NCBI GenBank assembly: GCA_951812925.1
Contig: OX638370.1
Coordinates: 121,100,897-121,164,896, forward strand
Length of the DNA stretch: 64,000 bases
Direction: 5' to 3'
Source: Calliopum simillimum
Taxonomy: Eukaryota > Arthropoda > Insecta > Diptera > Lauxaniidae
In this document: one piece after another, positions 11,025 to 23,939 of the stretch
Layout of the letters: every line of letters begins with the position of its first letter
Position numbering within the stretch: the stretch's first letter is position 1
Program-made: the position numbers and the translations under genes
Notes under the pieces: model-generated
The model's input: only the letters and a program-made list of their open reading frames with translations
The model's database searches: none
What the model was told of the DNA's origin: nothing

Positions 11025-11430
11025 TTATTTTTGACGTTGAATCTGAATTCGTCGTTCAGAATTGTCAGTACACCTGCAGATATCCTTGTTGGAATTTGAA
11101 GAAAACGCTGTGGCGTAGCTACAAGAAATGGTGAAATCCTTATTTCGATACTAATATGATTTCATCCTTTGCATGGGGACTGAAATACCTTCTCTTTAAA
11201 GAATCATGTCTCGGAAAGTTGGAGCCCTATTGGAAAAGCTTAAAGGTATATTTTAATAAGGACGAGTGTGATTATTTGATGCCATAAAAAAACAAAAAAT
11301 TACTTTCTTCTGTAGCTGCGCCTGAAAACAGTGTTTTCTTCAATATCAAGCGAGAGTATCTCGAAAACTTGCAGGTATATTGACAATTCTGGTGACGGAA
11401 TCGGATTCAGCGTCAAGAAGTACATATCTA
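11025..11430. mobile_element. Short foldback / inverted-repeat element
   Basis: The left arm 'tttgacgttgaatctgaatt' ... 'cagaattgtcagtacacctg' ... 'tgaagaaaac' ... 'gtagctac' is matched in inverted form on the right ('gtagctgcgcctgaaaacag' ... 'gtatattgacaattctggtg' ... 'gattcagcgtcaag'). Arms are about 110 bp and diverged, with no ORF. The outer ends may extend to about 10970 and 11490. Confidence 0.7.
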
Positions 11431-11635
11431 ATAAAAATTAAAGCTAGTATTATATAGACTTAAAATCACAGTGCTGCTTTCGATTAAATTTTCACAGTAT
11501 GTTAATGTATATCAGGGAAAGATTATATAATGTAAAAATTACCGGTACCACGCCCTTAAAAACAAAATTCGACATAACTCACAAAAAGTTTTGACGCATA
11601 GGAATGTTTTTTTTTTGGCACTAAGCCATAGAGTA

Positions 11636-12490
11636 AGTTCGGGTAATGTGGTCACCTTTTTCCTTTTTCGCTAATTTCTACCAAAGTAATGGTAGTGGGT
11701 TAGTTTGGTCAATTAATTTGTATTAGTTATTCTTTTGTTTTTACTATTTAATGATTCATAAGCTAAAATATTAACATTTTCAAGCGTGAGGCCTAAAAAA
11801 CGCCGAAAAAGAAAAGTGTCGGGTAATGTGGATCACCCTGTCCATTTCATAAAGTAGTACGCTACTTCTATTGCCTAAAAGTCAGGAAGTATTATTTTAG
11901 ATTATATTTGCTATAAAATAGCTGTATAGGTTTATTAAAGAATATTTTTAAGCAAGAAAATCAAATTCATACTTACAAGTGAATAAGTAATAAGGCATAC
12001 GTAAAGTAGTACTTACTCCACATTACTCAAGCTCAGGTATACCACACATGTAATTAGCTTTTTAAGGTTAATAGTAATCAGAGTTGATATGCGGTATATA
12101 ATATGAGGCAGTCCACATTACCCTAATACATCACTTTTTTGAAATAATCATTGAATATATAAAAGAAATATAAAATCAGACATGCTTATGCATTTTTTCG
12201 TTGAATAGTAGCTTCACAATTGCATTACATTTATTTGAATTATAGAAAACAGAGTTCTGAGGAAGCTATTTAGTTATTCAGAGCGAACTAACAAAAGGTC
12301 AACTTGACCTCACAGCATATGTTAAAAAATTGCACATGTGTAAGGAGCATAATAGAAAAGCCGAAGAGCGTAAAGAATACGTTTTTCGCGTTTTAATGTG
12401 CACATGTAACCAGAATTGTAATACAGTCTTTAATATGGGAAATAAAAGGGTGCACCACATTACCCACATAATCCACATTGCCCTAACTAA
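11636..12490. mobile_element. Candidate inverted-repeat element with multiple GGGTAATGTGG motifs
   Basis: GGGTAATGTGG occurs in forward orientation at about 11641 and 11821. It occurs inverted, exact or near-exact, at about 12016, 12113, 12454 and 12471. Forward copies on the left and inverted copies on the right fit subterminal repeats of a non-autonomous transposon. Exact ends and a TSD were not resolved. Confidence 0.5.
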
Positions 12491-12594
12491 CTCTATAACG
12501 CGCTATAGAAAACTATGCGATGCCACGTCCCTAAAAACAGAATTTTCGAAAAACCTTATGGTATAGGAATTATTTTGAAAATATTTAAGTGATA

Positions 12595-12740
12595 CAATAA
12601 GGTAATGTAAAGCTCAAACAAAAAAGAAAAAAAAAAAAAGGAAAACGAACTGACTACACGAGGGTTCGAACCGGAGTCCGTCCGTGCGATATGTAGAAAT
12701 ATATTGTTCTTAGCATATAAATAATGACAAACTTAGATCT
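12595..12740 (-). repeat. tRNA-like (box B) repeat fragment
   Basis: On the minus strand 'gactccggttcgaaccctcg' has the form of a tRNA T-arm/box B. It lies next to an A-rich tract and a 'cgatatgtagaaatata' block. The arrangement resembles the tRNA-like modules at 36.6 and 62.4 kb. It is not a complete tRNA. Confidence 0.4.
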
Positions 12741-13313
12741 CTAAACCATTGATCTATATGAAGAAGAGGAATAAAATTTGTTGATATATTATACATTAAA
12801 ATTTTTACTAGAATTACAGAGTAAAAATGATTATAGGTACATTTTACTGGCTGAAAGCAAAATAGGAAAATATTGGCAAGTTAGGGTAAATATAAATAAT
12901 AAAAATAAATAATAATAATATTGCTTTATTATTTCACTATATTTTATTTGTAAATATAACTTAACGGAACCATCAAACAGTTCATATGTTCATATATGTA
13001 TATGTTCATTTATATTTGAAATTTAGTGTTATTTATTTCAATATTTATACAACAATTTTTCAATCAATAAACATATGGTTGAACTTGATTTTTTATTAAT
13101 TTTATCTCCCCAACATTCACTACCATTAGTTTAATGAACAAATATCTGTTGAATTTGTTTTCTTCTAAAGGCCACTATTAGTGCACTTAGTGCCATTGTA
13201 AAACTTTTTGAATGTGGTCTCATGGTGGTCATATACTGGTGAGCATATAATGGTTAAATTATATATGTACATATCCACATGTCCATTGATATTTGTCCGG
13301 GATAATAAAAGTC
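12741..13313. other. AT-rich spacer
   Basis: Long A/T stretches and TA-rich DNA. No gene recognised. Confidence 0.6.
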
Positions 13314-13389
13314 CCCAGTGTGCCAAACGGTTCATATCCCCGCTTTTTTATCCTTTACAGATCAGTAACGAACCGTTTGGCACACTGGG
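13314..13389. repeat. Perfect 20-bp inverted repeat
   Basis: CCCAGTGTGCCAAACGGTTC at 13314-13333 is followed, after 36 bases, by its exact complement at 13370-13389. The arms are GC-richer than their flanks. The block could be a tiny MITE or a hairpin in RNA. Confidence 0.9.
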
Positions 13390-14274
13390 TCAGCTTTACC
13401 CCTATTGTGCTATTGATACATTTAATGTTATTTATGATCGTAAATCGTAAAAAAAAGAAAAGACTAAGACTGAAATTTGATTAATTTCTCTTTTGGCATC
13501 TTTGCTTATAGTTATGGTAACCACCTGCTCGTTTTGCAAACTTAATTTATGAGCACATAAAATTTATATTAAAGTTTTTTGCTTAAGTTAAGTAACTGGC
13601 CTGCCTGTGCAGTTTTTTGATTTTTTTCTATATGAAAAACAAAATAATTGAATTTTTATATATTCACATTAATGTCATTTATTTTATTTTATCTGTCATA
13701 TAAATTAATTGAAAATCTACCGTTTGTAATTTGCATAAAACTCAATGATTAAATGAATTCGTTGCAGTTGCTTCCAACTGAATTTTCTAAAAAACTGTCA
13801 GAGAATTGTTCTTGTACTCGTATCTCTCAAAGTGTCTGCTTTCTAATACTTAATCGATTTCTCTATATCATACATATGGATGTACGTACGAGTATATGTA
13901 GTATATAGTTTTATGTTGTTTTTTTTTTTCTCTTAACTTATTTGCCCCGGGGCCATACTATTCCGTCGTAGTTTATGCAATTTCACGCATCCCAATTGCA
14001 TAAATTAAATTAAGCACATTATGTTTCTTTTTGTTCTATTGGTTGGTGTTGTAGTTGGGGAAAAAGTGCAAATAAGTAATTTGTAAAGTAAGTATAGCCG
14101 TTGGCAGCACCAATAACCTGGCACCGTTGTTGGCACTGACTCTAGTACAGTGGGCTTGTTGGTTGTCTTTTGCCAGGTTTCGATTTCTTTCATCACTTCT
14201 GACTACTTTTTTTTTCTGCCGGGATGGACAACAAATATATTTCATTAAATATATTGGTGGCCGGTATATATATG
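13390..14274. other. Spacer, nothing recognised
   Basis: AT-rich DNA with scattered poly(T). No coding or RNA gene signal. Confidence 0.6.
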
Positions 14275-15095
14275 GTGTATTACATAAGGTAACGAAGCTT
14301 CTGGAAGGTGATGGAGGAGGCCTAGACTAACAAAAACCTGTACCTGAGGGTGAATTTATAAGTGTATCCCTTAGGAGTTATAGGGTTAAAACTGATTTTC
14401 TGACTTGTTTTAGAAAAAATTTTTCTTGGGTTTCCTTATTGTATGAACTTTTTAAGAGTGTATTAAGTTTATAGGGTTTGAAAAAACGTTGCCTAGTTCT
14501 GAACTTTTAAAGTAGACACTTTAATTTTTTTCTCTTTTTTTTTGACTTTGGCGGCCATTTTAGTACGGAAAAGATCTTATTAACATACCTTTTTATAATT
14601 TTTTTTTGGAATTTTCCTTAAATTTCCTTTAATTCGGTAGAACATTTGTCATACCAATTTTTTTAATTGAGGTTAGAAAAAAAGACTTTTTAAGAACAAT
14701 CCGTTTGAAGGTCCCAGTAGATGAAGAGCACATCATAGCAGCGCAAGACGTGCGAGAAACCCGAGTGTTACATAGAAAAGTATTTTTTCCGACCACAAAT
14801 TAAAAAGTTGGTATGACAAATGAACTACCGAATCAAAGAAAATTCAACGGGAGCTCCAAAAAATTATAAATTCCATTCCTACCAAAATGGCCACCAAAAA
14901 AAAAAAAAAAAAATTTTAAACATCAACCAGATCTTTGCGAAATCCTTTTAAAAGCTATAAAGCTCATACAATTAACTAAAAGTTTTCTTCAAAAATGATT
15001 TTTCTAAAATGTTAGGGTGATTCAAGAATTTTTTTTTTTTTTAAATACTTAAGTTAGTTTTAACACCTCAGGGGTACATTTCTTTCCGTGGTTGA
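14275..15095. mobile_element. Foldback family G, copy 3
   Basis: The left arm contains 'aaggtaacgaagcttctgga' and 'gaggaggcctagactaacaa'. The centre (about 14700-14760) matches the centre of copy 1. The right arm returns through 'aaaatggccaccaaaa' and 'gttagttttaacacctcagg' but ends before the outer terminus. It has no ORF. Confidence 0.8.
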
Positions 15096-15389
15096 GGCTG
15101 TGGTTTTTTTTTTTTTTTATAGAGGATAATAGTAGATGATTTTTGCTCATCAAGCCAACAACATGTACAAAATATCACTTCCGGAGTAACTGGATAAATA
15201 TTTTTATAAGATATAGCTACTTAGCTCGATTTTTTCTCTCGTCGATTATACTAGTGACTTAAAAAAATCTTAACCCATTAACCGCAAAAGCGATACCTAG
15301 GAGGGATTTCTATGATTTTCTGATATATTATTCTAGGAAAGATAAATAAAGAATTAAAGATAAAATTTAATTGGGGGTTATATTTTGGG

Positions 15390-16200
15390 TGGTAGACCAT
15401 GTTGTCATATGGCAACGCTCTTGGGATTTCGGCGTAATTATATTGATAGGAAATGGTATATTTTTTCATATGTAAGTCAACGAAATGATTTTATTGTAAT
15501 GGTAGATTTTAAGCCTTAGAAGGTATGTGTTAAAATCCAATTATTTTGTAAATTCAAAATTTTTCCTTTTAAATACGTCAAATTTTTCTTTCGTATTAAA
15601 ATTACGCCCCAAACAGTTGATATTTGAAAGTTGTCACTTGATTTGTATGTTGTCTACCACAAGATTGTCTACAGATGGTCTTTTATTATTTGAGCTTGGT
15701 AACTTATTAAAGGAGATATCGATAAATGGATTTCGGATTCATGTTTTTCGTACCAAAATTAGTTTGAGCCATAAAGAATATGGAAATTAAAAAGAAAAAC
15801 TCCATAAAATTGAGTAAATAATTTTTTGCAAATAGTGAGCGTTGCCAAATGGCAACACAAATTGATGTATTTTTTTTTTCTTTTAGTACATCTCTTATTT
15901 TGATATCTATTTCATTTTATTTTATTTTACATTTCAAAAATATACAAATGCTTTTACTTAAACTGCTTCTCAATTACTAACAACTTTTTTTCTTGCAAAT
16001 ATCTGAAAAGTCACTAGAAAATCCCAATTTATTCTTCAAACACATTTAAGATTTGTAAAAAGATAAGTAAACATTGAAAGCTTGAAGCTTTAAGCGTATT
16101 TCAAAAAAGTTAAAACTTAGCTACGTTGAGTTTTCACATGTTCACAATAGTTTTTCCCAAGCTCAGTCTTTTGTGCCATATGGCAACGCACGCGGTAAAT
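15390..16200. repeat. Repeat block bounded and divided by ATGGCAAC palindromes
   Basis: TTGTCATATGGCAACGC at 15403, GCGTTGCCAAATGGCAAC at 15838 and GTGCCATATGGCAACGC at 16176 are partial palindromes sharing ATGGCAAC. The interval 15527-15775 is repeated at 21128-21370. This may be one element of about 0.8 kb, but no TSD was found. Confidence 0.5.
15527..15775 (+). repeat. Dispersed repeat R, copy 1
   Basis: It shares 'gtctacagatggtcttttat', 'tatttgagcttggta', 'aaatggatttcgga' and 'ttgaaagttgtcacttgatt'-type blocks with 21128-21370. There is no start, splice or family signature for coding. Confidence 0.8.
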
Positions 16201-16209
16201 TATTTGCCG

Positions 16210-17785
16210 AGGGGTGAAAGATATTTTTAAATGAAAACTAAGTTTTTTTTTTTTCATCAAGCTTAAAACGATTTCCAATTTTTTTTTTTAAGCAATATTA
16301 TGCAGTCCATACCACTGTATAGCGCTATTTCAGCTGTAAATGACTGACAACTCTGAGAAACTGTCAGGTTGGTCGAGTCGTTCTTTTCTATTTTTCAAGT
16401 TTTGCTGGCTGGACAATTTAAATACCATTAGCAACAACAGCAAAGAAAACAGTTTTGTTGTTGTTGTCTGGAAAAACCTTGGCAAAAGCAAGCATGCGAA
16501 GAAAATAGTTGTTGTTGCTTTAAATATTGTTATGCAGACATTTGTCTCATGGCCATGCTGCTGCTGGTTGTTTACTGTATCGGCGAAAATGGTGGGTGGT
16601 GTTACTGGCCGTATTTATTTATTTTCACTATTGTTGTATTTTCTGCTACATGTTGTAGCAACATTTAGCTTCTTTGTTGTATTGTTGTTTTAAGTAGCAA
16701 CGGCAGGCGAATTTACGTGTAATCAACACATCATAATGAAGGTGTTTCCTAGAATTCTTCATTATGTTTCCTTTTTTTTGTTCTTTTGTTTCTCTTTGTG
16801 CTTTTGTTTTGTGTTTTTTTTTTTTAACTTAAAAATTTAATTATGATGTGTTTCATTTTGCAGTCAGCAAGGTGTAAAATTACTGTATGTTTTGACGCAA
16901 TGTTTGGATTCTTATCCACGTTATGTCGCATGTTGATGGGGGTCGGGAACGCATTTTATGTTGTAATTAAAATAATTAAGTTAACTGATTAACATTTACG
17001 TTTGAGGAAGTGAAAACAAAAACAAACAAAAGAATTTCTTAATTTTTTAAAAATTTCTATTGTTGAGCGTTGTGAATTCAGTTCAAACGAAAGACTTAGG
17101 CAACGAACTTGTTCACTAGAAGGCATTCTGAAAACATTTTTATTAAACTTAAAATTATTTGGCAAAAAATTGTATCATAAATGCAGCATGATATTTTTAT
17201 CTTCCCCTTCCATTTTTAGTAATCACTCATTTCTCTTGCTTACCAATTAAAGCCTCCAACAAAGCGCACATTAAATCACGCGGCGTTCCAAATTTGGCAA
17301 TAAAACCTCTTGGCCTTAACAAAGCACGAACTGACCATAAAAGTCCATTTCTTTTTTTACAATAAAAAGAGAAATATTTTTTTTTTATGAACATTTTCAT
17401 GCTGCTGTTGCTGCAACGCACCCGCCTTCTCTTAAAAAAAAAAAAAAAAAAAAAAAATGTCAAAAATAACAGCACTGCCGCACCACAACGGGAGTGGTCG
17501 TCGATGCACCATGCTTAACGCATTCGCTATTAGGCGGCTTACTGGAGTTGGTGCTGCTTGAGTGATTGAAATGCTTTTGACCAAAAATATAATTTCTGTG
17601 TGAGTGTGTGTTTGGCCTAGAGCCGTGCACGCAGTCAACTCGTCTGTCTATCAGTCAGATTTGGCCTGACGGGAACTGACCAACTGAGAGATGAAAAAAA
17701 AATGAAAAAAACGCTATAAATTTCAAGCGCACATTAAATTGCTGTGTGAAAAAAATTAAATTAAAACAGGTAAGGGTGTTACCTT
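16210..17785. other. Spacer with trinucleotide and homopolymer runs
   Basis: TTG-rich DNA lies at about 16440-16690, an inverted pair ACACATCATAAT/ATTATGATGTGT at about 16727-16851, and a long poly(A) at about 17436-17457. One dispersed 25-bp motif lies at 17086. No gene recognised. Confidence 0.55.
17086..17111 (-). repeat. Dispersed 25-bp motif, copy 3
   Basis: The minus strand reads CAAGTTCGTTGCCTAAGTC followed by TTTCGTT, one base from the 21604 copy within the core. Confidence 0.7.
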
Positions 17786-17789
17786 TTAA

Positions 17790-18425
17790 TACCCTACACT
17801 GCAGTATTTTGAAAATTTATCTATTTCTTAATACCTGAGTGAAATTTAGTTGGAATATCTCAAAAAAATTTTTCAGTGTAGGTGCCACGCCCTCTTTTCC
17901 GTGTTCGCCTTGTTTTTGCTCAGAGCTTGCTTTTACTGTCCTTAGTGCCTAAGTGAAGTTGAGTTGGATTAACTCAAAAAACGTTTTCAGTATAGCATTT
18001 TGAAGCTTTTGCTTATATGGGAGATGCCACGCCCTCTTTTCCGTGTGCACCCAGTCTTTGCTAGCCGTCCTTTGTTTTTATGTGTATTTTGGTTGCATTG
18101 TCGTGAAAAATACTCTTAAAGTTGCACTTTGAATATATTTTTTGTATGGGCAGCAGGCGTGTCCGTTGACTTATTTAGCACATTTTCCATTCGACATGGT
18201 TGCTTTGACTACAAAGGCAGTGTACCAAATTTCATGGAATTATTTTGATACAAAAAAAAAATTCTAAAATGATTTCAACAGAAAGACAGACGGACATAAG
18301 TATATTGACTCAGGTGATGGCTATATGAATACTACTTTTTCATACCTGCCACGCCTCCTTCTTCGCGTTACAAACTGAAGGATAAAGTGAATATACCCTG
18401 TGTGTAGCGTATAAAAAAGATTAAA
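17790..18425 (+). mobile_element. 'TATACCCTACAC' repeat, nearly complete
   Basis: It begins AATACCCTACACTGCAG and ends in the inverted form (GTGTGTAGCGTATA). The right end matches, in reverse, the piece at 63803. Internally two units about 147 bp apart contain 'gccacgccctcttttccgtg'; the inverse of this is in the tandem units at 24260. There is no ORF. Repeats of this style are widespread in flies; I cannot assign a class from sequence alone. Confidence 0.7.
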
Positions 18426-20300
18426 ATAAAAAAAAAAACTCAAAAATTAAAAAATAAAAACGTTAAAAAATTAAACATAAAAACAAATCGTGTCAGAACA
18501 TTAAATCAAGCGGGACAGCTCAGATGTTCTTTATTAACTCACCACTCTGCTTTTGGGAGTTCATGTTTTCGTACATATGAAATAAAATGCTTAGGATGTA
18601 CTATATGTACGAGTATAATTTTTATAGGTTTCACACGAGAATAAAAATGCACAATTTAATGGGAATTTAAGCATCAATTAAAATTTTTATTATTGAAGCT
18701 ATGGGCTTGTAATCATAATAAATGTTGTCATCACATGGAAAGTTTCTTTTCAACCGAACACCGCACATACCATTAGTTGACTGATTTATTTTCCTTTGAA
18801 TAAAGTCTTACCATTTTTTTTGGTTCTTTGTTTTTCAATTTCCATTCAATAGAGGGTTTGAATTTAGCAACATTCTGTTTAGTACCTTGACATTTTCCGG
18901 CTGAAAGTAGTTATTTCTGGCTTCTGCAGTTTCTTGCGAAAGTTTTCTAATGGAGAGCAAACATTTTCAATCACGATTTGTCCATGAAAAAGTATCTAAT
19001 GCATTGTAGGCGACATTGGCGCATAGGCAGACCAATGTACAATTTTATTGCTACTGGATATAACTTCTAAAATGTGATCCAAAAGATCTTGTAAACGGAT
19101 TTTGGAGCATGTCACATTAATTTTGTATGCTGACAATAAAGAATAGTTTTTTTTTTTCCATTTGGAGCATAGTATAGCACGGATAAGACTTCTTGTTGCT
19201 CATTCTAACAATTTCATATTGCTCGCGAGTGTAATTAGTAGTCACAAACATTGAAATGGCTTTTAAGATCGATATTTGCTCGTTACACTTCGATTGACTC
19301 TATGATCCCGGTTTGGTGAAGAAGTTATCTCTCCCAGAACTTCAGATGCTTCTCTCTTTCCAGCAAGAGTCAAGAGTCAACTGTTGGACGAATCACAGCA
19401 AAATAGTAAAAAAAAAAAAAAAAAAAAAATGAAATCTAGTCGAGTGTTCTATTCTGTGCACTTGACTTTTGGTTACTGACAAAAAAAGTGAATTGGGCGA
19501 AGTTGACTTTTTGTCGTTCAAATTGAGCAAATACCCTGTGCATTGGTTGCCTCTTAAATTCTTCAAATTCATAGCTCTTTGATACATGTTGTTTTATCGG
19601 GGACCAAATTTATAGTTTTCACTATATATAAAACTTCAACGGTTTACCTTTTGATAAGACACATATAACACGGTTAACTGATTTGTTGGTAGCTACCCTA
19701 ATGGGATCGTCACTGCTACCACGGGTATCGTCAAAAGTGATGATGGTAACGTTAAGTGCCAATAATGGCGTTGATAACGCTTTCGAAACTTTTTAGCGAA
19801 GCTTTTTTCCATGCAGCTGCATCTGGAGGTAGAATCTGCCCCTACAGAAATCAGTCACTAAGACTAATGCTTTGAAGCACAGGCTGTAAAAACTCAAAAT
19901 GAAAAACTTTATTTTTAATTTAACTTTAGTTATATTTAATTTTTAAAATGTGAAAACTGAACAATTCAAGGCTTATGTTACTTGCAAAGTGGTAGATTTT
20001 CAACGAGAGTGCTGATATTTTCAACTTAGACTTTAGAGTTTCAAAAGTGTTAAGTTAAGAATTAACTTTCAGCTATTGTCAACCATTTGTTCTGCATAAG
20101 AGTAAGCGAGACGGCAACACTCATTAGCGTTAAAAAGTGTATACATATTTATTGAAAGCTTTGCCAGCAGACTGTAACGAGTAGTTACAGATCGTGCCGG
20201 TGTTGTCGTTCGTCAAAGAATTACACTGAAATTTGGGAGTTAAAGTTTACGCCTTGCTCCGTAACATGTATTAAGAAATTCCAACATGTATAAGCAAAAA
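18426..20300. other. Spacer, nothing recognised
   Basis: AT-rich, with a long poly(A) at about 19408-19429. No gene or element recognised. Confidence 0.5.
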
Positions 20301-21127
20301 CTGCTTCACAAGTTTGCTACATAAGTCTCTTATTTCGACTGTAATACACAAAAAGCAAATTTTATTTTTTTCAAGAATATTAAACCAATAAAATTGCACG
20401 CAATTTTTATTATTCTTGTTAACATTATTAACATCCAGAACATTACAAACAGCATATTAAACTGCTGTATGCAAGCAAATAAAGTTTTGATATGAAAATA
20501 AAAGATATTTCGGATGATAAAAAATCTAAATAAAATGTGTTAATCTTGTGCATGCACTAAAAGCCATGCGTAAAAAATTTCATTGATTTGCATTTGGCCA
20601 AAAGGCTGACAACCACCACCATTCCAAGCACAGCAGTCTTGGCGCATTTTCTCAACGTACGCGCATACATTCCCGTGCATACAAGTCAAGTTCGCACTGT
20701 GCGCTGCGAACTCGTAAGTTGAAACCTACCGCAAATGTAATTTATTACGCAATGCCTGTCACGCTAACGTAAAATGCGTACAAAGTGTAAAATATGCAGA
20801 GCGGTAAAAATCGCTAAAGAAATTAGAAATCTACAAAAAGAACAAAAACAAATGGTGACTCTGCAGTTGCGCCGTGCCGCCATCAGTTGCAAGCGAATAA
20901 CACGTACCAAAGGGGCTTAACTGCAATGTGCGAAAAATAGAAAAAAAACGTTGTCAGTGTTTCACAATTTTTTTATAAACACTGTGTTGTAGTCATTCGT
21001 ATGCCAAAATTTCAATAAATGATTTTAGTATTGTGTTCTCAAGGTTTTGTTGTTGTAATCAACGAATTTTGATACTGCACTTGCTTAACCGTTGGATCAG
21101 TCAGACCGTTTATAGAAGGGGTTCGTT
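20301..21127. other. Spacer with a slightly GC-richer patch
   Basis: About 20600-20930 is less AT-rich than its surroundings and includes AGTTCGC/GCGAACT arms near 20690. There is no sustained reading frame. A diverged copy of the dispersed motif (CAAGTTTGCTACATAAGTC) lies at 20312. Confidence 0.45.
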
Positions 21128-21370
21128 AAAACACAATTATTTTGTAACATACAATTGTTTCCTGCTCAAACCGTCAAAGTTTCTTTCGTGTTGAAATTAC
21201 AATACCAAACAGTTGATCATTGAACGTTGTCAGTTGATTTTTTTGACTACCACAAGACCGTCTACAGATGGTCTTTTATTATTTGAGCTTGGTAGCTTAT
21301 CAAACAAGTTATCGACAAATGGATTTCGGAGTCGTATTTTTTGTACCAAAACTAGCGTGCATTTCTACTT
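21128..21370 (+). repeat. Dispersed repeat R, copy 2
   Basis: It matches 15527-15775 over about 240 bp with scattered substitutions and small indels. The strongest block is 'gtctacagatggtcttttat' followed by 'tatttgagcttggta'. Confidence 0.8.
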
Positions 21371-22879
21371 TGCCGCTAAAAGGGCTAAACTTTTTTTAGT
21401 ATTTTTGTGAAATTTGGAAAATCCTTTAGTATTTCCATAATTTTGAACGAAATTTCAGTTTTATTCCTTGGAATGGGATGTTTTTCAATTTTATTTAGTC
21501 AAAAACTTCTTTTGGCAGTTAATTTGAAGTCATTTTAAGTTAAAATGTGTAATTTTTGCTAAAAAAATCAAAATAAAAATTGTAGTATTCATTAAAGCAA
21601 AATGTCAAGTTCGTTGCTTAAGTCTTTCGTTTAAACTCCTTTAAATCAACATAAATTGGGAGAGACTGCCATTTTTCAACTAATGCGTATCTAAATACGC
21701 TTGCATATGCTTCCTCGTGACATTTACGCACACTGTCAAGTATACGCACACACGCAGAAAAACACATACAGTCATGTTCGCAAACGCATAGCGTTACTAA
21801 ATAACGGATGTGCGCGCAAAACAGGATCAACGCGAAACCGTATGAAATTAATAAACAAGATTTTCACAACTTTTATCTAACAAATGTTATTGTTGTTGTT
21901 GCTGTTGTTGTTGTTGTCTTTGTTGCTTTTGACTTTTTGGCATTTATTTCAAGATGTGTTGCCTTTACCAACATTGCTGACCATGACAAAGTGTTGCTTA
22001 TCATTTTGCTGTTTCTTCATCTGCTTTTATCTTGGCTGATGTCATGTCGTATATGGAAATTTATCGTTTATAATCCTTCTATTTGTTACCACACCAACAC
22101 TAACTCGAACATACGCACACATGCATATTTCAATTTAATTTGTTAACCTTTTTAAAAAAGCATTTTTCATTTGTGCATTTCATCTCCATTATGAATTAAT
22201 AATACGAATAATTGCAGAGCAAAGTTAAATTCTTTTCATTATTGCAGTCAATGTTGTTGTTGTTGTTGTTATCGTTGAAGTGTTTCAGCATAATTAATTG
22301 ATTTTTAAACAAGTTATCTAAAGGACAGAACACATAAAATATTTATTGGTAACATTAATAAGAAAAATATGCTTCATTTCGCTTAAGACAAGCAAATATT
22401 TTAAACTAAAATTTGTATATTTCATTTTTATTTTTAGCTGCAATGATTTATATCTTAAGCTGGTTGAATGCTGCAAAAATTTTGCAAATTCTAACTTGTC
22501 AAAATTATGTGTCATAGTTATATATTATGCACAATTTTGTTGAAGAATTTATGTTACATTTAGAAGCTAACGTCTTTGAAGACTTGCAGGTGCTAACTAT
22601 TGAACTTAAGCATGTTAAAGTCAAGCATTATATTTATGTGGCATAAATTTTGATATAAATATGAAAATGACAGCTTTTCCCATAAATATGTCGGTTAAAG
22701 TTAAATGACTTGTTGAGGATAAAGTGATAAAACTTACTGAGATTTTGTTAAAAAGATAATCCTTTGACAAATGTTGTGTTCACTTCGAAAGGGAAGGCAA
22801 AAGAGTGGGAATGAGCTCGAACTATAGAGCAACGCACAGTGCCATAAATAGACAAAAAATTAAAGTGCTATGGATTATT
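21371..22879. other. AT-rich spacer
   Basis: It contains the 25-bp motif at 21604 and TTG runs at about 21888-21920 and 22253-22270. No gene recognised. Confidence 0.55.
21604..21632 (+). repeat. Dispersed 25-bp motif, copy 4
   Basis: Contains TTGCTTAAGTCTTTCGTTT preceded by TCAAGTTCG. This is closest to the consensus of the group. Confidence 0.7.
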
Positions 22880-23045
22880 TGCATTATAATCGGTCACTGG
22901 ATTAATATGATTTTTTTCAACTAAATGTCATCACCATAAAGTAAACTTTTCGTGGAAATAGAACTCAATTTTTTTAATTTTTTACGAAATGCCAGCCAAT
23001 TAATTTTATGACATTAGTTTTGCCGTAAAATGGACTTTTTCTCAT
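22880..23045 (+). mobile_element. MITE family A, degraded copy
   Basis: The interior 'tttttcaactaaatgtcatc', 'agtaaacttttcgtgg' and 'aaatgccagccaattaattt' ... 'tgacattagttttgcc' follow the order of the copy at 9307. The TIRs are decayed. Confidence 0.7.
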
Positions 23046-23930
23046 TTAGCCGACGATGAGTTTTTAGTTTTGTTCGCTATTTTTAAATAAGTATTGTGTG
23101 CAATTTTTATCTGTATTCAAAATAATTCAACATGAGTTGTGCTTTTTTTATTGTATTAAAACCCTGCAGCTGACCATGACTAGTCAACAACTGTGCTGGT
23201 GCTTAAACGGTCAATAATTATGTTAATGACCACTGCCACATGGGGTTAATCATATGTGGGCTTCAACAACTGACATCAGTTAAATATTACTTTAATTAAG
23301 TAATAAAAAAAAAACAATTATTATTCATAAGTTTAAAGTTGTTGCTTTTATATAAAATTCTTTATTCTTCTATTAAAAATTCAGTTAATCATAATTGCTA
23401 GTTGAGTTAATTATGAAAATTTAATTAAATACTTTTTTTAACTATTGAATGTTCTTTGAAGGTGCTTATTAACTTAAGTTAGGTTTTGTTGTTTTATTTT
23501 AATTCAAAGTCTTACTTCAAGTTATGTTTTTTAAAAGAGTCAATTTAATTAGCAATTATAATTAGCCATTTCAAGCTCAATTAGATTACTACAACAGTAA
23601 GGAAAAAGAACTAACAGAAAGAAATGGAAGAGAGTGCGCTATTAGATATAAAATGTTCTTTTGTACTAAACTTAAGGTCTTCATTGGATGGGTAGTAAGC
23701 CAACCTAAGGCAAGCTCATAATTTCTGATGACATATACCGCATCTTCATTGTTGACATAAACACACCTACATAAAGATAATATTATTGACCTAATTTACG
23801 ATTAAATGTTATTTGTTTACCTTAAAAATTATGCCCATAATGCTAATGTGCAGAAGATTAAGTACGTATGTTTATGTATTGATATTAAAAATATGTTTTC
23901 TCTAACAATTATAGACTTAAATACATATTC
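23046..23930. other. AT-rich spacer
   Basis: No gene recognised. Confidence 0.55.
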
Positions 23931-23939
23931 ATTGTTGCA

